Positions 18,459 through 27,763 of a DNA stretch of 64,000 bases are shown here, piece by piece (position 1 is the stretch's first letter; every line of letters begins with the position of its first letter). The stretch is from Cardiobacteriaceae bacterium (GTDB lineage: Bacteria > Pseudomonadota > Gammaproteobacteria > Cardiobacteriales > Cardiobacteriaceae). The translations under genes were made by a program, and so were the position numbers. The stretch is from NCBI GenBank assembly GCA_030525785.1, contig JAUNEA010000002.1:186001-250000 (forward strand), in the 5' to 3' direction. The notes below the pieces were generated by a model. That model saw nothing but the letters and a program-made list of their open reading frames with translations, did no database searches and had not been told where the DNA came from.

Positions 18459-19445
18459 ATGCAAACCCCCTTTAATCCATCACTTTATCAAGGGCGAATT
18501 GAGCCCTATGAAAATTCATTGGCTCAATATTATTATCAACATATCAAGGATTATACCAATCAAGCAATTTGCTTGATTGGCTTTGCTTGCGATCAAGGAG
18601 TAAATCGCAATCAAGGTCGTATTGGAGCAAAAAATTCCCCTGATGTTATCAAGTCCACCTTTGCTAAATTGCCGATTGCTTGGCGATTACAAAAATCGTT
18701 TAAAGACTTGGATAATCTTATTGGCGATAAAGGCAATATCATTTGTGATGATGACAATAAAATCCAAGATGGTATTTTGGAAATTGCCCAAGACAATTAT
18801 GCCAAAGAAATCACCACCATTATCCAAAATAATAGCTTACCTATTGCCATTGGTGGTGGACACGAAATCGCCTTTAGTTCGTTTATAGGGCTTTATAATT
18901 CATTATCCAATACACAAAACATTGGCATTATTAACCTTGATGCTCATTTTGATTTAAGAAGTGATCAATACGCCACAAGCGGTACCCCCTTTTTGCAAAT
19001 AGCAAATCTTTTGCAAAACAATGATGAGCCATTTTATTATCTTCCTATTGGTATTAGTGAATTTGGTAATACAGCAAGTTTATTTGAAAAAGCCAAAAAC
19101 TTAGGTGTGCACTTTATTAGCGAAGATGATTGTTATCATTTGCCATTTGATATTATCAAAAAGCAAATAGATGCTTTTATTTATCAAGTAGATTGTATTT
19201 ATTTAACTTTAGATTTGGATTGTTTGCAAAGCGCTTTTATGCCTGCGGTCAGTGCAGTAAATAGCAAAGGATTAAGCCTTGATTTTGTAGAAAACACTCT
19301 ATCCCATATTATCAAAAGTGGTAAGGTTAAAATGATTGATATTGCCGAATTTAACCCTAATTATGATATTAACGGACAAGGAGCAAAAGTTGCAGCAAGG
19401 CTTTTGGCAGGAATAATACAAACTTATTTATTACAAGGAAAATAA
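18459..19445 (+). CDS. hutG: Formimidoylglutamase
   Basis: Hydrolyses N-formimidoylglutamate to glutamate and formamide, the last step of the four-enzyme histidine route. It is a ureohydrolase (arginase/agmatinase fold) with the binuclear manganese ligands visible: His135 in GGGHE, Asp161-His163-Asp165 in DAHFD, and Asp252/Asp254 in LDLDC. Length 328 residues, normal. It follows hutH by about 70 bp and its stop is one base before hutI. A single palindrome copy lies near 19228. The agmatinase or arginase alternative is unlikely, given the cluster. Confidence 0.94.
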   Translation: MQTPFNPSLYQGRIEPYENSLAQYYYQHIKDYTNQAICLIGFACDQGVNRNQGRIGAKNSPDVIKSTFAKLPIAWRLQKSFKDLDNLIGDKGNIICDDDNKIQDGILEIAQDNYAKEITTIIQNNSLPIAIGGGHEIAFSSFIGLYNSLSNTQNIGIINLDAHFDLRSDQYATSGTPFLQIANLLQNNDEPFYYLPIGISEFGNTASLFEKAKNLGVHFISEDDCYHLPFDIIKKQIDAFIYQVDCIYLTLDLDCLQSAFMPAVSAVNSKGLSLDFVENTLSHIIKSGKVKMIDIAEFNPNYDINGQGAKVAARLLAGIIQTYLLQGK

Positions 19446-19446
19446 A

Positions 19447-20679
19447 ATGAATTTTGATACTTTAATCATCAATGTAAATATTGCCACAATGAACAATACA
19501 TTTGGCTATGGCGATAATAATCCCTATGGTACTATTATCAATGGAGCGGTGGGGATAAACGATGGTAAAATTACTTTTGTTGGCACAATGAACGAGCTTA
19601 CTCAAAACAAGTACCAATCCAAAGAAACTTTTGACACTTGGGATGGCTGGCTTACTCCTGCATTGATAGATTGCCATACCCATTTGGTTTATGGTGGTAA
19701 TCGCAGCAATGAATTTGAAATGCGTCTAAATGGCGTACCCTATGCCGATATTGCCAAACAAGGTGGCGGTATTTTGTCTACCGTACAGGCAACCAGAGCA
19801 TTAAGTTTTGATGAATTGTATGAATTAAGCGTTATTCGTTTGAAGGATTTTATCAATCAAGGGGTTGGTACCATTGAAATTAAATCTGGCTATGGGCTTG
19901 ATTTAGAAAATGAAAGAAAAATGCTAAAAGTTGCCAAAAAATTAGGCGAAGAGTTTAATATCAATGTCCAAAAAACTTATTTGGCGTTGCACGCTCTACC
20001 AACCGAATACAAAGATAGAGCTGATGAATATGTAGAACAGGCGTGTCAATGGTTAAAAGAATTGTATGCTGATGGTTTGGTCGATGCAGTAGATGCTTTT
20101 TGTGAAAACATTGCATTTAATTGCGAACAAGTTGCTAAAATTTTTAATATTGCCAAAGCATTCAGTTTACCTGTTAAATTACACGCCGAGCAATTATCCA
20201 ATATGAATGGTGCAGGATTAGTTGCTGATTTTGATGGATTATCCGCCGACCATATTGAGTATTTAAGTGAAGATAATATTATTAAAATGGCAAATAAAAA
20301 TGTGGTAGGCGTATTGTTACCAACCGCTTTTTATACTTTAAAAGAAACACAAATACCCCCCATTGAACTAATGCGAAAATATGGGGTAAAAATGGCAGTT
20401 TCAACCGACTGTAATCCCGGCACTTCGCCATCTACTTCATTACTTCTTGCAATGAATATGGCGTGTACTTTATTTAGACTTACGCCAGAAGAAGCACTGG
20501 CAGGAGTTACCGTTCATGCAGCGAAAGCCTTAGGATTGCAAAAAAGCAAAGGACAAATCAAAGTGGGCATGGATGCTGATTTGGCACTTTGGACGATTGA
20601 TAGACCTGCGGATTTAAGCTACTTGATTGGGCAAAATCGGCTGGCTGGGGTTTGGGCTGGTGGGAAAAAAGCGCTTTGA
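19447..20679 (+). CDS. hutI: Imidazolonepropionase
   Basis: Third step of the pathway: opens the ring of imidazolonepropionate to give formimidoylglutamate. It is a metal-dependent amidohydrolase with the His77-x-His79 metal pair in DCHTHLVYGG, the KSGYGLDLENERKML substrate region, HAEQLSN near residue 246 and STDCNPGTSPS near 319. Length 410 residues, typical. It starts one base after hutG, so the two are translationally close. Its last codons (KKAL, then stop) are built from a palindrome copy at the edge of the island. Confidence 0.96.
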   Translation: MNFDTLIINVNIATMNNTFGYGDNNPYGTIINGAVGINDGKITFVGTMNELTQNKYQSKETFDTWDGWLTPALIDCHTHLVYGGNRSNEFEMRLNGVPYADIAKQGGGILSTVQATRALSFDELYELSVIRLKDFINQGVGTIEIKSGYGLDLENERKMLKVAKKLGEEFNINVQKTYLALHALPTEYKDRADEYVEQACQWLKELYADGLVDAVDAFCENIAFNCEQVAKIFNIAKAFSLPVKLHAEQLSNMNGAGLVADFDGLSADHIEYLSEDNIIKMANKNVVGVLLPTAFYTLKETQIPPIELMRKYGVKMAVSTDCNPGTSPSTSLLLAMNMACTLFRLTPEEALAGVTVHAAKALGLQKSKGQIKVGMDADLALWTIDRPADLSYLIGQNRLAGVWAGGKKAL

Positions 20680-20725
20680 CTATGAAAAAGGCAAAGCGCT
20701 TTAGCAAATAGGTGATTAATGATGA

Positions 20726-20956
20726 TTATTCTTCGTCATCATAGCCCCAGTCATCATAACTTTCATCATCGTCATCGCTGTAAGCCCAGCCATCATCGTT
20801 ATCGTTATCACCCCAACGGTAGCCATGTTCGCCTAATTCTTCGACATCATCATCGTAATCATCATAATCTTCATCATAATCCTCATCGAATTCATCAGAC
20901 TCATCATCAAATACATCATCTTCAAAATCATCAAATTCATCATCAAAACGTGGCAT
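20726..20956 (-). CDS. Small, extremely acidic protein of unknown function
   Basis: I do not recognise this 76-residue protein. It is made mostly of aspartate, glutamate, tyrosine and phenylalanine (MPRFDDEFDDFEDDVFDDES and similar), with one less acidic patch (LGEHGYRWGDN). The start at 20956 is chosen for GGATAAAACC upstream; the frame extends further but without a binding site. It lies between hutI and folP, downstream of folP's 3' end on the same strand. The opposite strand reads as a histidine-rich frame, which is only the complement. The strict D/E coding bias makes a real, disordered polyanionic protein likely. Confidence 0.7.
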   Translation of the reverse strand: MPRFDDEFDDFEDDVFDDESDEFDEDYDEDYDDYDDDVEELGEHGYRWGDNDNDDGWAYSDDDDESYDDWGYDDEE

Positions 20957-20993
20957 GGTTTTATCCTTTTTTAAAGTAGAGAGAAGGGAATGG

Positions 20994-21824
20994 TTAATTA
21001 GGGGTGTGGAGTAGGGCGTGGGTGAGGCAAAGCGCTTGATGGGTTTCTTTGACATCATGCACACGCACAATTCGCGCTCCTAAAAATGCACCAAGACTAG
21101 CCAGCGTGACCGAACCAATCAAACGTTGATCAACAGTTGCGCCATCTAAATAATAACCAATGGTGGATTTACGCGAAACACCAAGCAACATAGGATAGCC
21201 GAGTGTTAAAAATTCAGGTAAGGCTCGTATCAGCGCCATATTTTGTTCGGGCGTTTTGCCAAAGCCAAAACCAAAATCGAGGCAGATTTGTTCTTGTGAA
21301 ATGCCCGCACAAAGCGCTTTGTGCGCTCGTTCTGCTAAGTAATCTCGAACTTCTTGCACCACATCGCCATAATGGGCTTGGTTCTGCATGGTGTCTGGCA
21401 TTCCTTTCATGTGCATGATACAGATGCCCACTTGAGGATAGCGAGCGAGTAATTCAAGCGCACCCTCATCTTCTAAGCCATGCACATCGTTAATCATATC
21501 CACGCCCAAATCAAGCATGGCTTGCATGACGGCGGTTTTTTTGGTGTCAATCGAAATCGGCACGCCTAAGCTACAAAGCGCTTTGACCACAGGCGTTAGG
21601 CGGCGAATTTCTTCCAGAGCAGGCACTTCTTGGGCATTAGGTCGTGTACTTTCTGCACCAACATCAAGAATATGAGCCCCTGCTTTCAGCATGGATTCAG
21701 CATGGTAAAGCGCTTTGCTGGGGTCAAGATATTGCCCACCGTCTGAAAAGGAATCGGGCGTACAATTAAGTACGCCCATAATGTTGGTGTGGCTGAGATT
21801 TAAGGTAAAACGCCCACAACGCAT
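20994..21824 (-). CDS. folP: Dihydropteroate synthase
   Basis: Joins p-aminobenzoate to hydroxymethyl-dihydropterin diphosphate in folate synthesis; it is the sulfonamide target. The signatures are IMGVLNCTPDSFSDGG (about residues 15-30), GAHILDVGAESTRPNA and the later LDFGFGFGKTPEQN. I place the start at the ATG at 21824, one base after the ftsH stop, giving 276 residues, the usual size. A longer frame would overlap ftsH. The order rlmE-ftsH-folP is common in gammaproteobacteria. Confidence 0.96.
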   Translation of the reverse strand: MRCGRFTLNLSHTNIMGVLNCTPDSFSDGGQYLDPSKALYHAESMLKAGAHILDVGAESTRPNAQEVPALEEIRRLTPVVKALCSLGVPISIDTKKTAVMQAMLDLGVDMINDVHGLEDEGALELLARYPQVGICIMHMKGMPDTMQNQAHYGDVVQEVRDYLAERAHKALCAGISQEQICLDFGFGFGKTPEQNMALIRALPEFLTLGYPMLLGVSRKSTIGYYLDGATVDQRLIGSVTLASLGAFLGARIVRVHDVKETHQALCLTHALLHTPN

Positions 21825-21825
21825 C

Positions 21826-23739
21826 TTAAACCTCTGGTGTTTCGTTCGGCTTATCTGTAGAAAGCGCTTTGTTGATGCGACTGGTGCCATCATCAGACCA
21901 ACCCAATGGCTCACGCACAGGACGGCGAGCCATCAAGTCATCAATTTGCCCCTCGTCAATGGTTTCGTATTGGATAAGCGCTTTGGTCATAGCATGGAGA
22001 ATATCCATATTATCTTCCAAGATTTTTCGCGCTCTCTCGTAATTTCGGTCAATGATAAGGCGAATTTCTTCGTCAATAAGACGAGCTGTTTCATCAGAGA
22101 TATTTTTGTGACGTGTTACAGAGCGCCCTAAAAAGACTTCGCCTTCCTCTTCCGCATACAAAATGGCGCCTAAACGCTCAGATAAGCCCCATTGTGTGAC
22201 CATGTTTCTTGCAAGTGAAGTAGCGCGTTCAATGTCATTGGAAGCTCCTGTGGAGACTTTCTCTTTGCCATAGATAATCTCTTCTGCCAAGCGACCGCCA
22301 TATAACGTGGAGATTTTGCTTTCAAGCGCTTCTTTGGAGTAAGAGTAGCGGTCTTGGTCAGGTAAGAACATGGTTACCCCAAGCGCTCTGCCACGAGGAA
22401 TGATGGTAACTTTGTAAACAGGATCATGCGAGGGAACCAAGCGCCCAATGATGCAATGTCCCGCTTCATGGTAAGCCGTCATTTCTTTCTCAGCATCGCT
22501 CATCACCATAGAACGGCGTTCTGCGCCCATCATGATTTTATCTTTGGCATCTTCCATATCTTGCATGGTGATTTTTTCGCGCCCACGCCGTGCGGCAAAG
22601 AGCGCTGCTTCGTTCACCAAATTCGCTAAATCAGCGCCTGAAAATCCTGGCGTGCCACGCGCAATATCTCGAGCTTTAACACCTTCATCAATGGGCTTTT
22701 TCTTCATGTGTACGCCCAAAATTTGCTCACGACCTTTCAAATCAGGAAGCCCAACGGTTACTTGGCGGTCAAATCGTCCTGGACGGAGTAAGGCAGGGTC
22801 AAGAACATCAGGGCGGTTGGTTGCCGCAATCACAATCACGCCATCATTGCCTTCAAAGCCGTCCATTTCAACCAGTAATTGGTTGAGGGTTTGTTCGCGC
22901 TCATCGTGTCCACCGCCTAAACCAGCGCCACGCTGACGACCAACGGCATCAATTTCATCAATAAAAATAATGCATGGTGCGTTTTTCTTAGCTTCTTCAA
23001 ACATATCACGCACACGAGATGCCCCAACTCCCACAAACATTTCCACAAAATCAGAACCTGAAATGCTGAAAAATGGCACTTTAGCCTCGCCAGCAATAGC
23101 TTTAGCAAGCAAGGTTTTACCTGTTCCAGGAGGCCCTGCCATTAAAACGCCACGTGGGATTTTTCCGCCTAATTGGCTGAATTTTTTGGGATCTCTTAAA
23201 AAATCCACCATTTCCACCAGCTCATTTTTCGCTTCATCAGCGCCTGCCACATCAGCGAAAGTCACTTTGATTTTGTCTTCAGGCACCAAGCGTGCGCGAG
23301 ATTTTCCAAAGGAGAAAGGGTTTCGTCCACCAGCTCCGCCTCCTGCTTGCCGTGAAATATACACATAGAGCATGATAAAAATCAGAATAGGCACAATAGC
23401 AAAGAATAATCGTGACAAGAAACCTTCACGTTTTAGTTCTTCTGCACGAATATTGACTCCATTTTTATGTAAATCGCCAATGAGGGCGACCATATTCATA
23501 GCCTCAGGATTGTTGGTGAAATACTGGTTACCTGTGCGATCGGTAAAATGGATACGCGCTTCTTGTAGGCTAATGTCAGCTGTGCGCACTTCGCCTTTAT
23601 TGACACGGTCTAAAAATTGGGAATAACTAACTTCGCGATTATTCATACGCCCTGAAATATTACCCACTTCGCCCATAAGAACAAAGAATAGCAAAATCAG
23701 ACCGCCCCAAATGAGCGCAGATTTTTTCATATCATTCAC
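21826..23739 (-). CDS. ftsH: ATP-dependent zinc metalloprotease FtsH
   Basis: Membrane-anchored AAA+ protease that degrades misfolded membrane proteins and regulators such as LpxC. Two transmembrane segments (about residues 8-24 and 112-130) flank a periplasmic domain. The AAA module has GPPGTGKT near residue 200 and SRH-type [18 protein letters not shown], and the protease has the zinc motif HEAGH near 425. Length 637 residues. The start is probably the GTG at 23739, because TGGAGGAT lies at a nine-base spacing; the ATG at 23730 is the alternative. It starts two bases after the rlmE stop. Confidence 0.97.
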   Translation of the reverse strand: MNDMKKSALIWGGLILLFFVLMGEVGNISGRMNNREVSYSQFLDRVNKGEVRTADISLQEARIHFTDRTGNQYFTNNPEAMNMVALIGDLHKNGVNIRAEELKREGFLSRLFFAIVPILIFIMLYVYISRQAGGGAGGRNPFSFGKSRARLVPEDKIKVTFADVAGADEAKNELVEMVDFLRDPKKFSQLGGKIPRGVLMAGPPGTGKTLLAKAIAGEAKVPFFSISGSDFVEMFVGVGASRVRDMFEEAKKNAPCIIFIDEIDAVGRQRGAGLGGGHDEREQTLNQLLVEMDGFEGNDGVIVIAATNRPDVLDPALLRPGRFDRQVTVGLPDLKGREQILGVHMKKKPIDEGVKARDIARGTPGFSGADLANLVNEAALFAARRGREKITMQDMEDAKDKIMMGAERRSMVMSDAEKEMTAYHEAGHCIIGRLVPSHDPVYKVTIIPRGRALGVTMFLPDQDRYSYSKEALESKISTLYGGRLAEEIIYGKEKVSTGASNDIERATSLARNMVTQWGLSERLGAILYAEEEGEVFLGRSVTRHKNISDETARLIDEEIRLIIDRNYERARKILEDNMDILHAMTKALIQYETIDEGQIDDLMARRPVREPLGWSDDGTSRINKALSTDKPNETPEV

Positions 23740-23741
23740 GT

Positions 23742-24380
23742 TTAAAATCCTCCAGAATTGCCGCGATAACCGCGTGCGAGTAAATAAGTTTCTTGGCTGC
23801 GAGCGCGAGATGCCTCAGGTTTGCGCGTGGCAACCGTTGAGAAGTTTTGTTTGAGTTGTTGCAGTAGTTTATCAAAACCAGGTCCATGAAAAACTTTGGT
23901 GAGAAATGCTCCATTTTTATGGAGTCTGCTGAGCGCAAAATCAAGAGCTAATTCCACCAAATACATACTTTTAGCTTGGTCTACGGACTTCACACCACTG
24001 GTATTGGGAGCCATATCCGATAAAACCAAATCCACCAAAGCGCTTTCGCCTAAAGTGTCATACAGTTGTTGCAAAACCGATTCTTCACGAAAATCTCCTT
24101 GAATGAACGTTACATCAGCCAAAGAATCCATCGGTAAAATATCAAGCGCAATCATTTTACCCGTGCCGTTTAAAATCTGCGCTACATATTGCGACCAACC
24201 TCCAGGCGCTGCCCCTAATTCCACAATACTCATATGGGGGCGAATGATTTTGTCTTTGGCTTGAATTTCCATGAGTTTATAGACTGCACGCGAACGATAA
24301 CCTTCTTGTTGAGCGCGTTGTACAAAGGGATCGTTGAAATGTTCTTTAAGCCACTGATGGCTACTTTTGCTTCTTGCCAT
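23742..24380 (-). CDS. rlmE: 23S rRNA (uridine-2'-O-)-methyltransferase
   Basis: Methylates U2552 of 23S rRNA in the ribosomal A loop (FtsJ/RrmJ). The SAM site is [16 protein letters not shown] near residues 53-68, followed by the catalytic aspartate and lysine region [12 protein letters not shown] and the final VFHGPGFD. The start at 24380 ([15 protein letters not shown]) gives 212 residues, as in the family. It is immediately upstream of ftsH and divergent from yhbY, as in E. coli. Confidence 0.97.
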   Translation of the reverse strand: MARSKSSHQWLKEHFNDPFVQRAQQEGYRSRAVYKLMEIQAKDKIIRPHMSIVELGAAPGGWSQYVAQILNGTGKMIALDILPMDSLADVTFIQGDFREESVLQQLYDTLGESALVDLVLSDMAPNTSGVKSVDQAKSMYLVELALDFALSRLHKNGAFLTKVFHGPGFDKLLQQLKQNFSTVATRKPEASRARSQETYLLARGYRGNSGGF

Positions 24381-24444
24381 GTTTGAACCTGTTAAACTTA
24401 AGGGGTTTTTCGCTGAATGAATTTTCAAATTTACAAGGAATGTT

Positions 24445-24741
24445 ATGTTGAATAAAGCACAAATTCGCTACCTCAAAGCGCTTGCTCATCATTTGAACCC
24501 TGTGGTGTTGATGGGAGCGCAGGGCATGAATGCTGGGGTAGATCGTGAAATTGACCGCGCCTTAAATAGCCATGAGCTGATTAAAGTGAAGCTGGGCAAT
24601 GTAGAAGACGAACAGCAAAGCGCTTATATCGATCATATTGTCCAACAACATCAAGCAGAGTTTGTACAAAAAATTGGTCATACGGCTATTTTTTACCGCA
24701 AAAATGCCAAAGAGCCTAAAATCGTATTGCCTAAAAAATAA
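24445..24741 (+). CDS. yhbY: CRM-domain ribosome assembly RNA-binding protein
   Basis: A small single-domain CRM (YhbY-type) protein that associates with pre-50S particles. The 98 residues show the conserved RYLKALAHHLNPVVLMGAQG loop and the IGHTAIFYRKN end. AAGGAATGTT precedes the ATG at 24445. It is divergent from rlmE, the conserved position for this gene. A palindrome-pair terminator follows. Confidence 0.95.
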   Translation: MLNKAQIRYLKALAHHLNPVVLMGAQGMNAGVDREIDRALNSHELIKVKLGNVEDEQQSAYIDHIVQQHQAEFVQKIGHTAIFYRKNAKEPKIVLPKK

Positions 24742-24760
24742 CTGTATTATCAGAGGTTAT

Positions 24761-24791
24761 CAAAGCGCTTTGGTGGTCAAAGCGCTTTTTT
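24761..24791 (+). terminator. Palindrome-pair terminator after yhbY
   Basis: Two palindrome copies (24761-24772 and 24778-24788) pair as 11-bp arms around GTGGT and run into six T (24786-24791), giving a convincing intrinsic terminator. Confidence 0.8.
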
Positions 24792-24798
24792 GTGAGCA

Positions 24799-26013
24799 TT
24801 AAGGCGAAAGCTTGCGTTCTAGCTGTTTCACACTCCATAAACACCACAATGCCACGCTGCTCAGTAACCATAAGCCCAAAGCTAAAGGATACACCGTGCC
24901 ATTAAACTGACTAGCGACCAGATGGGCAATGCAGGTGCCGATGAGGAGCATGGTTGTGCCGATGATAGAAGAGGCAGTGCCTGCGATTTTTTGGTGGGCT
25001 TCCATCATCAGAGCATTCAGGTTTGGCATGGTGAGATTGTAAGCCATCAAATGCAATGTGATACTGGCGATGAAAAACCATAAATTAGGCTTGCCGTTGC
25101 CAATGATGGTGCTGATAATTAAGCCACCATCAACGATGAACATCAAGCTTAAGGAACCCAAGACCAGCTGTTGTAAGCGGAATTTCATCACCAATTTGGT
25201 GTTGATAAATGAGCTTAAAATCATGCCACTGGTACAAAAAGCAAAGACTAAGGGGAATTTATCACCTAAGCTGTAAACATCGCGCCCTAGAATTTGTTCG
25301 GATTGCCCAATATAGCTCATCAGCCCACCGTAAAGAGCGCCATTCATCATCATGTAAACGAGGGTAGGGCGATGTTTAAAGCAGGCAGACAAAGCGCTTT
25401 GAATATTTTTAAATGTTAAAGGCATGCGGTTATCAGGGGAGAGTGTTTCGGGTAATACGCGTATTGACCAAACGGCCATGATGATGCCAGCCAAGAGGAA
25501 AAACCAAAAAATATTCTTCCAACTTCCTGTTTTTAAGACCAAAAGACCTAAAGAGGGAGCAAGAATTGGGATAATCATGAATACCATCACGGAGTAAGAC
25601 ATAATCCGTGCCATATCTTTCCCTGAAGCCACATCACGCACAACAGCTTGGCTCATCACTCTCAATGCCCCTAAGCCCAAACCTTGACAAAATCTCGCCA
25701 ACAAAAGCGCTTTGAAGCTGGTGAGGCAAAAAACGCTTGCCGTTGCCAATAAATAAATACCCAAACCGAGATAAAGCATGGGTTTGCGACCGTATCGGTC
25801 AGCCAAAATGCCATAAACAATTTGCATTGAGGCAAAACCCAAAATATAGACAAAAATGACTAGCTGAATATCGTTTTCGTGCTGGAGCGTGCTGGCAAAA
25901 TCAGCGCTCATGGCAGCAAATGCAGGCAGAAGAGCATCAAGTGAGAGAGCGGTTAAACCAGTTAAGCAAGCAATTAAAAAGATGAAATGCTTACTGCGGA
26001 AAAAAGCAGACAT
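24799..26013 (-). CDS. Bcr/CflA-type MFS drug efflux transporter
   Basis: A 12-helix proton-driven exporter of the major facilitator superfamily, DHA1 group. The motif GILADRYGRKPMLYLGLGIY (about residues 62-81) is the cytoplasmic loop 2-3 signature; ARFCQGLGLGALRVMSQAVV (near 109) is motif C-like for Bcr/CflA. Length 404 residues. The start at 26013 has AAGGATTG upstream. The substrates (for example bicyclomycin, chloramphenicol, or metabolites) cannot be told from sequence. It stands alone. Confidence 0.9.
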   Translation of the reverse strand: MSAFFRSKHFIFLIACLTGLTALSLDALLPAFAAMSADFASTLQHENDIQLVIFVYILGFASMQIVYGILADRYGRKPMLYLGLGIYLLATASVFCLTSFKALLLARFCQGLGLGALRVMSQAVVRDVASGKDMARIMSYSVMVFMIIPILAPSLGLLVLKTGSWKNIFWFFLLAGIIMAVWSIRVLPETLSPDNRMPLTFKNIQSALSACFKHRPTLVYMMMNGALYGGLMSYIGQSEQILGRDVYSLGDKFPLVFAFCTSGMILSSFINTKLVMKFRLQQLVLGSLSLMFIVDGGLIISTIIGNGKPNLWFFIASITLHLMAYNLTMPNLNALMMEAHQKIAGTASSIIGTTMLLIGTCIAHLVASQFNGTVYPLALGLWLLSSVALWCLWSVKQLERKLSP

Positions 26014-26184
26014 AGAACAATCCTTACGGAAGAGAACGAAGGGTCAGCTAGTTTAACAAAGCGCTTTGGGGTTTTAGGTTGCTGATGGGCAAGGTGGTTT
26101 GGCATTTGGTGTGCAGAGGGTTCGTGTTACAATATTCTTCCTTTTGCATTTGAGTTTATTATGGCTTTTTGAAGGAGTTGTATA

Positions 26185-26685
26185 ATGAAGAAAATCATGA
26201 AAACCAGCATGTTGTGTGTCTTGATGGCGAGCAGTCTAACAGCGTGTGTGAATCATGGAACACGTTTTGATATGGGGCAGGTTAGCCAAATTCAACGCAA
26301 TGTTACTACAGAGCAACAAATCCGCATGATGTTTGGTGAGCCTGTTGGTGTGCAAACCAACCTCAAAGCAGGCACCAAAGTTTTGACCTACCAATACAAA
26401 AACGACGATTCGCTCAAAAAAGAAATGGCAGGCTTGGGCGGTGCTCTTTTGGGTGGCTTGATTGGTGCGCAAATTGGCGATGGCTCAGGGCAATACATTG
26501 CCACAGGTTTAGGGGCAATGGCTGGTGGTGCAGTAGCGAACAATATGGTTGATGCGCGTGAAGAAATGCAGATTTTAACCGTTGTTATCAGCACCAGCAC
26601 AGGCTATGTGATTGATTTCAATTTTGAAGAAAGCAAAGGGCGCACCCAATCTTGGGGCTTGAATGGAGGCGTGGGAACGTTGTAA
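26185..26685 (+). CDS. Glycine-zipper outer-membrane lipoprotein
   Basis: A predicted lipoprotein: the signal peptide ends in the lipobox SLTAC, with the lipidated cysteine at residue 21. The middle region (VTTEQQIRMMFGEPVG) resembles BamE/SmpA-like folds. A glycine-zipper segment follows (GGALLGGLIGAQIGDGSGQY, about 89-108), then a C-terminal strand-rich part. The start has AAGGAG upstream. 166 residues. Its exact role is unknown; such proteins usually sit in the outer membrane or periplasm. It lies upstream of hemH in the same direction. Confidence 0.82.
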   Translation: MKKIMKTSMLCVLMASSLTACVNHGTRFDMGQVSQIQRNVTTEQQIRMMFGEPVGVQTNLKAGTKVLTYQYKNDDSLKKEMAGLGGALLGGLIGAQIGDGSGQYIATGLGAMAGGAVANNMVDAREEMQILTVVISTSTGYVIDFNFEESKGRTQSWGLNGGVGTL

Positions 26686-26734
26686 ACCAGCGTTTCTATC
26701 TGCAAAGCGCTTTGGTTTTTGGGAGGATAGAGCT

Positions 26735-27748
26735 ATGTTTATAGAGATGGGTTCTGTAGAACACTTTGAAACAGCTGTTTTGGTGGTAAATTTAGGTTCG
26801 CCTGATGAGCCAACACCAAGCGCTTTGCGCCGTTATTTACGGGAATTTTTATCAGATCCGCGCGTGATTGATTTGCCACGCTGGCAGTGGTTGCCGATTT
26901 TGCATGGTATTGTGCTAACCTTCAGACCGCGTAAATCCGCCCATGCTTATGAGCAGGTGTGGACAGAAGAAGGCTCGCCACTGATTGTGATTACGGAACA
27001 ACAAACCGAAGCTTTGCAAAAAGCGCTTTGGGCGCGAGGCAAGCGAGTTTTGGTGGATTATGCGATGCGTTATGGTAATCCTTCTATTGAGAGCGTGTTA
27101 AAGCGCTTGCATGAGAAGGGAGTTAAGCGCTTACTTGTGATTCCAATGTATCCTCAATACAGTTGCTCCACAACTGCCAGTATTGTTGATGGCGTGGCTG
27201 ATGCTTTGAAAAAGCAACGGCTTATTCCTGAGTTACGATTTATCCGCGATTGGTACAACCATTCAAAATACCACAAAGCGCTTGCTCGCACGATTCGTGA
27301 GGATATAGAGCAATATGGCGAGGTGGATAAAGTATTGTTCTCTTATCATGGCGTGCCAAAGCGCTATGTGGAAACAGGAGACCCCTATCAAGAACAATGC
27401 GAAATGACCACTAAATACGTGGCACGGTTGATGAATTGGCGCGAAGAAGAATACCAAACCATTTTCCAATCTCGCTTTGGTTCTGAAGAATGGCTACAGC
27501 CCTATGCCGATAAAACCATCGAAGCTTTGCCGAAGCAGGGCGTGAAGAGGGTCGCTGTGATTTGTCCAGGTTTTAGTGCGGATTGCTTGGAAACATTGGA
27601 AGAAATGGCTGAAGAAAATAAAGCGCTTTTCTTTGAGAATGGCGGTGAAGAATATCGTTACATTCCAGCGCTTAACGCTCAAACGGATCACATTGAATTG
27701 CTGGCTGATTTGGCAGAAAATCATTTGTGGCAAAGCGCTTTGCCGTGA
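26735..27748 (+). CDS. hemH: Ferrochelatase
   Basis: Inserts ferrous iron into protoporphyrin IX, the last step of haem synthesis. The metal-site histidine is His205 in SYHGVPKRY; the N-terminal LVVNLGSPDEPTPSALRRYL and the later CPGFSADCLETLEEM are family signatures. I place the start at the ATG at 26735, with GGGAGGAT upstream, rather than further upstream inside the lipoprotein gene. About 337 residues. Several palindrome copies lie within. The SDR gene follows after about 15 bp, so they may be co-transcribed. Confidence 0.97.
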   Translation: MFIEMGSVEHFETAVLVVNLGSPDEPTPSALRRYLREFLSDPRVIDLPRWQWLPILHGIVLTFRPRKSAHAYEQVWTEEGSPLIVITEQQTEALQKALWARGKRVLVDYAMRYGNPSIESVLKRLHEKGVKRLLVIPMYPQYSCSTTASIVDGVADALKKQRLIPELRFIRDWYNHSKYHKALARTIREDIEQYGEVDKVLFSYHGVPKRYVETGDPYQEQCEMTTKYVARLMNWREEEYQTIFQSRFGSEEWLQPYADKTIEALPKQGVKRVAVICPGFSADCLETLEEMAEENKALFFENGGEEYRYIPALNAQTDHIELLADLAENHLWQSALP

Positions 27749-27763
27749 TAACAAGGAGGCGTG

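Noticed and set aside
20719-20979. Histidine-rich reading frame on the plus strand
   Set aside because: It is the complement of the aspartate/glutamate codons of the acidic gene; it has no ribosome binding site and the minus-strand gene has one.
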